Origin: Rhodospirillaceae bacterium
GTDB taxonomy: Bacteria; Pseudomonadota; Alphaproteobacteria; MPNO01; UBA2964
Reading direction: 5' to 3'
Length of the DNA stretch: 17,820 nt
NCBI GenBank assembly: GCA_002712335.1
Contig: PATI01000034.1
Coordinates: forward strand, 30,574-48,393
In this document: positions 15,613 to 17,820 of the stretch, one piece after another
Layout: every line of letters starts with the position of its first letter
Numbering within the stretch: position 1 is the first letter of the stretch
Program-made: the position numbers and the translations under genes
Notes under the pieces: generated by a model
Databases searched by the model: none
What the model saw: only the letters and a program-made list of their open reading frames with translations
What the model was told of the DNA's origin: nothing

Positions 15613-17820
15613 TCATAAATCCCTAATCTCCGAAACACCCGGAACAACTTCAATTTCAGACTTCATATCTGGTGTTATCATATAACCCTTAGGAAGCGCC
15701 ATTTCTACAGATTGATCGGTAGTAATACCGAGAACCAAATATATTTTTCCCTTTCCTTCATTGCTTTTTTCAATAGCACTTTTTAGGATCTTGAGCGTTC
15801 CTGTTTCATTCAAGAAAATTTTTAAGCCTCCACTGATATTCTCAGCGGCTTTTTCAAGACATTGGAGATTCAAACAGCTCAATTTTAAATCATCGCCCTC
15901 AGCCCTTACCTCACAGGTAATCAGTACAGCTTTTCCGGGTTGAATAAGTTCTCTTGAAGTTGATAACACCTCGGAAAAAAGTACTACCTCAAACATTCCC
16001 TCTTTACCTGAAAAGCGGACAAAGGCAAATTTATTACCTTTAGAAGATGTGCGCTCTCTTATTGAATCTATTACACCAGCTAATTTTGGCCGAGTGCCTG
16101 TCGAATTTATACCCAAAGACGCATAGGACTGGACGCCAAGCCTATCAAGCGTACCTCCATATGCATCAAGCGGGTGATCAGAAAGATAAAACCCCACTGA
16201 TTCGAACTCTTTCCCTAATCTCTCCAGCTTTGGCCAGTCATTTACATCCTTAAAGTTTTGTTTTTCAACCTCGTTTGTAAGCGCTTCCTCTGAAAATAAA
16301 TTTTCCTGATTATTTTCTCTTTCACGATCTGAGGCTAGTGCCGTTTTTGTAATAATATCAATACTGTTAAATAATTTTTTTCTATTAATTTCTAAGGAAT
16401 CAAAGGCGCCAGCAGTGATTAAGTTTTCTATCAGACGCTTGTTAACCACCTTTCCATTTAGTCGTTTGGCGAAATCCATGACATTAGCGAATGGGCCGCC
16501 TGACATTCTTTCTTTTACCAAGCTTTCCATAGCTTTATCACCAACATTTTTTACCGCTGAAAGAGCATAAAGAACCGCCCCTTTTTCGCCGGATGATTTC
16601 GGTTTACGAACTGAAAAACTCGCATGGGATTCATTAATATTTGGTGGAATTAAGTCGATACTTAGCCTAGAAAGTTCCTGTCGGTAAACATTCAACTTCT
16701 CGGTATTTCCCATATCCAGTGTCATGGAAGCCGCTATGAATTCAACAGGATAATTTGCTTTTAACCATGCGGTTTGATAGGCAACGACTGCATAGGCCGC
16801 CGCATGTGATTTATTAAAACCATAACCAGCAAATTTATCTACCTGATCAAATATTTGAGCCGCCTTTTCTGCATCAACACCTCTCTCTTTAGCCCCCTCA
16901 ACAAAAACATTTCTTTGGGCTTCCATTTCTTTTTTTATTTTTTTTCCCATTGCTCTTCGCAACAGGTCAGCGTTTCCAAGACTATAACCTGAGAGAACTT
17001 TAGCGATTTCCATAACCTGCTCCTGATATATGATCACACCAAATGTCTCTTTTAATATTTCCTCAAGCTCTGGGTGCAGGTAGTCAGGCTCCTCTTGACC
17101 ATGTTTACAAGCAATGTATCGGGGAATGTTGTCCATGGGACCAGGTCGATAAAGTGCAACCAGTGCAATTATGTCTTCAAAACAGTCAGGTTTCATCTGC
17201 TTTAAGACGTCCCGCATACCTGTGCTTTCCAGCTGGAATACTCCTACGGTTTCACCTCCACCCAACATATCGTAAGTTCGGGTATCATTCAGTGGGATTT
17301 TATCCAGATCAACGTCAAAGCCACTTTCTTTAATTAAATTAATCGTTTTATCTAAAACTGTAAGAGTTTTTAGCCCTAAAAAATCGAACTTAACTAAGCC
17401 AGCAGCCTCCGCATATTTCATTGAAAATTGAGTGGCGGCCATATCAGAACGAGGGTCTTGATAAAGTGGAACAAACTCATCCAGGCGCTGATCACCAATC
17501 ACTAACCCCGCCGCATGAGTAGATGCGTGCCGATATAAGCCCTCCAATTTTAAACCAATATCAAACAAGCGAGAAACCTGCTCATCTCCATCTCTTAACG
17601 TTACAAGTTCCGGTTCAATTTTTAATGCTTCTTCTAGTGACGGAGGGTTAGCTGGATTAAAGGGTATAAGTTTACAAATCCTATCTACGTAACCGTAAGG
17701 CATGCCTAGAACCCGTCCCACGTCACGTAAAACTGCTTTAGCCTGTAATTTTCCAAATGTAATAATTTGGGCAACCCTATCAGGCCCATATTTGTCTTTA
17801 ACATAATTTATTACTTCATC
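15613..17820 (-). CDS. dnaE: DNA polymerase III alpha subunit, N-terminus cut by the window edge
   Basis: DnaE is the replicative polymerase. Only the C-terminal 735 of about 1150 residues lie in the window; the frame is open at 17820, where DEVINYVKDKYGPDRVAQII corresponds to the stretch just after the first catalytic motif (PDxDxDF), which is therefore only a few residues outside. The third catalytic Asp (E. coli Asp555) is in KFDFLGLKTL. Further features are GPMDNIPRYIACKHGQ, IIYQEQVMEIA, GYGFNKSHAAAYAV, the helix-hairpin-helix region (LSAVKNVGDKAMESL), the clamp-binding motif QENLF (codons 16308-16294, E. coli QADMF) and the OB fold (LAGVIDSIRERTSSKGNKFA). The GTG at 17721 is internal to conserved sequence (LRDVGRVLGMPYG) and not a start. 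The gene ends 204 bp before rpsB, with only a weak AT hairpin after the stop. ImuC/DnaE2 is unlikely because the clamp motif and the rpsB neighbour fit DnaE1. Confidence 0.95.
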   Translation of the reverse strand, partial: DEVINYVKDKYGPDRVAQIITFGKLQAKAVLRDVGRVLGMPYGYVDRICKLIPFNPANPPSLEEALKIEPELVTLRDGDEQVSRLFDIGLKLEGLYRHASTHAAGLVIGDQRLDEFVPLYQDPRSDMAATQFSMKYAEAAGLVKFDFLGLKTLTVLDKTINLIKESGFDVDLDKIPLNDTRTYDMLGGGETVGVFQLESTGMRDVLKQMKPDCFEDIIALVALYRPGPMDNIPRYIACKHGQEEPDYLHPELEEILKETFGVIIYQEQVMEIAKVLSGYSLGNADLLRRAMGKKIKKEMEAQRNVFVEGAKERGVDAEKAAQIFDQVDKFAGYGFNKSHAAAYAVVAYQTAWLKANYPVEFIAASMTLDMGNTEKLNVYRQELSRLSIDLIPPNINESHASFSVRKPKSSGEKGAVLYALSAVKNVGDKAMESLVKERMSGGPFANVMDFAKRLNGKVVNKRLIENLITAGAFDSLEINRKKLFNSIDIITKTALASDRERENNQENLFSEEALTNEVEKQNFKDVNDWPKLERLGKEFESVGFYLSDHPLDAYGGTLDRLGVQSYASLGINSTGTRPKLAGVIDSIRERTSSKGNKFAFVRFSGKEGMFEVVLFSEVLSTSRELIQPGKAVLITCEVRAEGDDLKLSCLNLQCLEKAAENISGGLKIFLNETGTLKILKSAIEKSNEGKGKIYLVLGITTDQSVEMALPKGYMITPDMKSEIEVVPGVSEIRDL

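Noticed and set aside
15613..17721. Start of dnaE at GTG 17721
   Set aside because: The codon is inside LRDVGRVLGMPYG, a conserved DnaE block, and the frame continues to 17820.
1..17820. Mobile elements, CRISPR, tRNA/rRNA genes, toxin-antitoxin or defence genes
   Set aside because: I looked on both strands and found none; every long frame is a recognised housekeeping gene.

Overview
The window is a compact core-genome segment of an AT-rich alphaproteobacterium (roughly 40% GC by eye). The gene order dnaE-rpsB-tsf-pyrH-frr-uppS-cdsA-dxr-rseP-bamA-ompH-lpxD-fabZ-lpxA-lpxI-lpxB is a familiar alphaproteobacterial arrangement. The use of LpxI (not LpxH) for UDP-diacylglucosamine hydrolysis, the single-PDZ RseP and the acidic S2 tail fit that group. 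The base composition and style suggest a marine or otherwise streamlined Rhodospirillales-like lineage, but I cannot fix a genus from the sequence.

Layout. Positions 1-1137 (+) hold the 3' part of gltA (citrate synthase), which converges on the minus-strand cluster with only 42 bp between the two stop codons. Everything else is on the minus strand, so it reads right to left. The 3' two thirds of dnaE enters from the right edge (17820-15613). A gap of about 200 bp follows, with promoter-like hexamers and a structured rpsB leader. Then come rpsB and tsf, an 88-bp gap with a puzzling pyrH start, pyrH and frr, then uppS, cdsA, dxr, rseP, bamA, ompH, lpxD, fabZ, lpxA, lpxI and lpxB. From frr to lpxB the genes overlap or lie at most 18 bp apart, so one polycistronic unit (rpsB to lpxB, about 14 kb) is likely. 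The GC-poor spacers, ATGA-type junctions and SD sequences inside upstream genes point to coupled translation.

How the genes work together. rpsB, tsf and frr serve translation (30S subunit, EF-Tu recycling, ribosome recycling). pyrH feeds UTP/CTP synthesis, and CTP is the substrate of cdsA and of dxr's pathway. dxr (MEP pathway) supplies isoprenoid units to uppS, which makes the undecaprenyl carrier. cdsA makes CDP-diacylglycerol for phospholipids. rseP and bamA act in envelope stress signalling and outer-membrane protein assembly, with ompH as periplasmic chaperone. lpxD, fabZ, lpxA, lpxI and lpxB make lipid A precursors and the acyl pool. The block is in effect a growth-rate-linked outer-membrane-building operon.

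No mobile element, CRISPR array, tRNA, rRNA or unknown accessory gene is visible, and no undescribed multigene system is apparent. The points worth a second look are small: the pyrH reading frame has no good start codon unless a -1 slip or one-base indel at ATGGGGTAA is allowed; the rpsB leader contains a hairpin-plus-U-run with competing ACCGGA boxes; the OmpH/Skp homologue is extremely basic; and the gltA 3' end has an imperfect repeat that encodes the same five residues.
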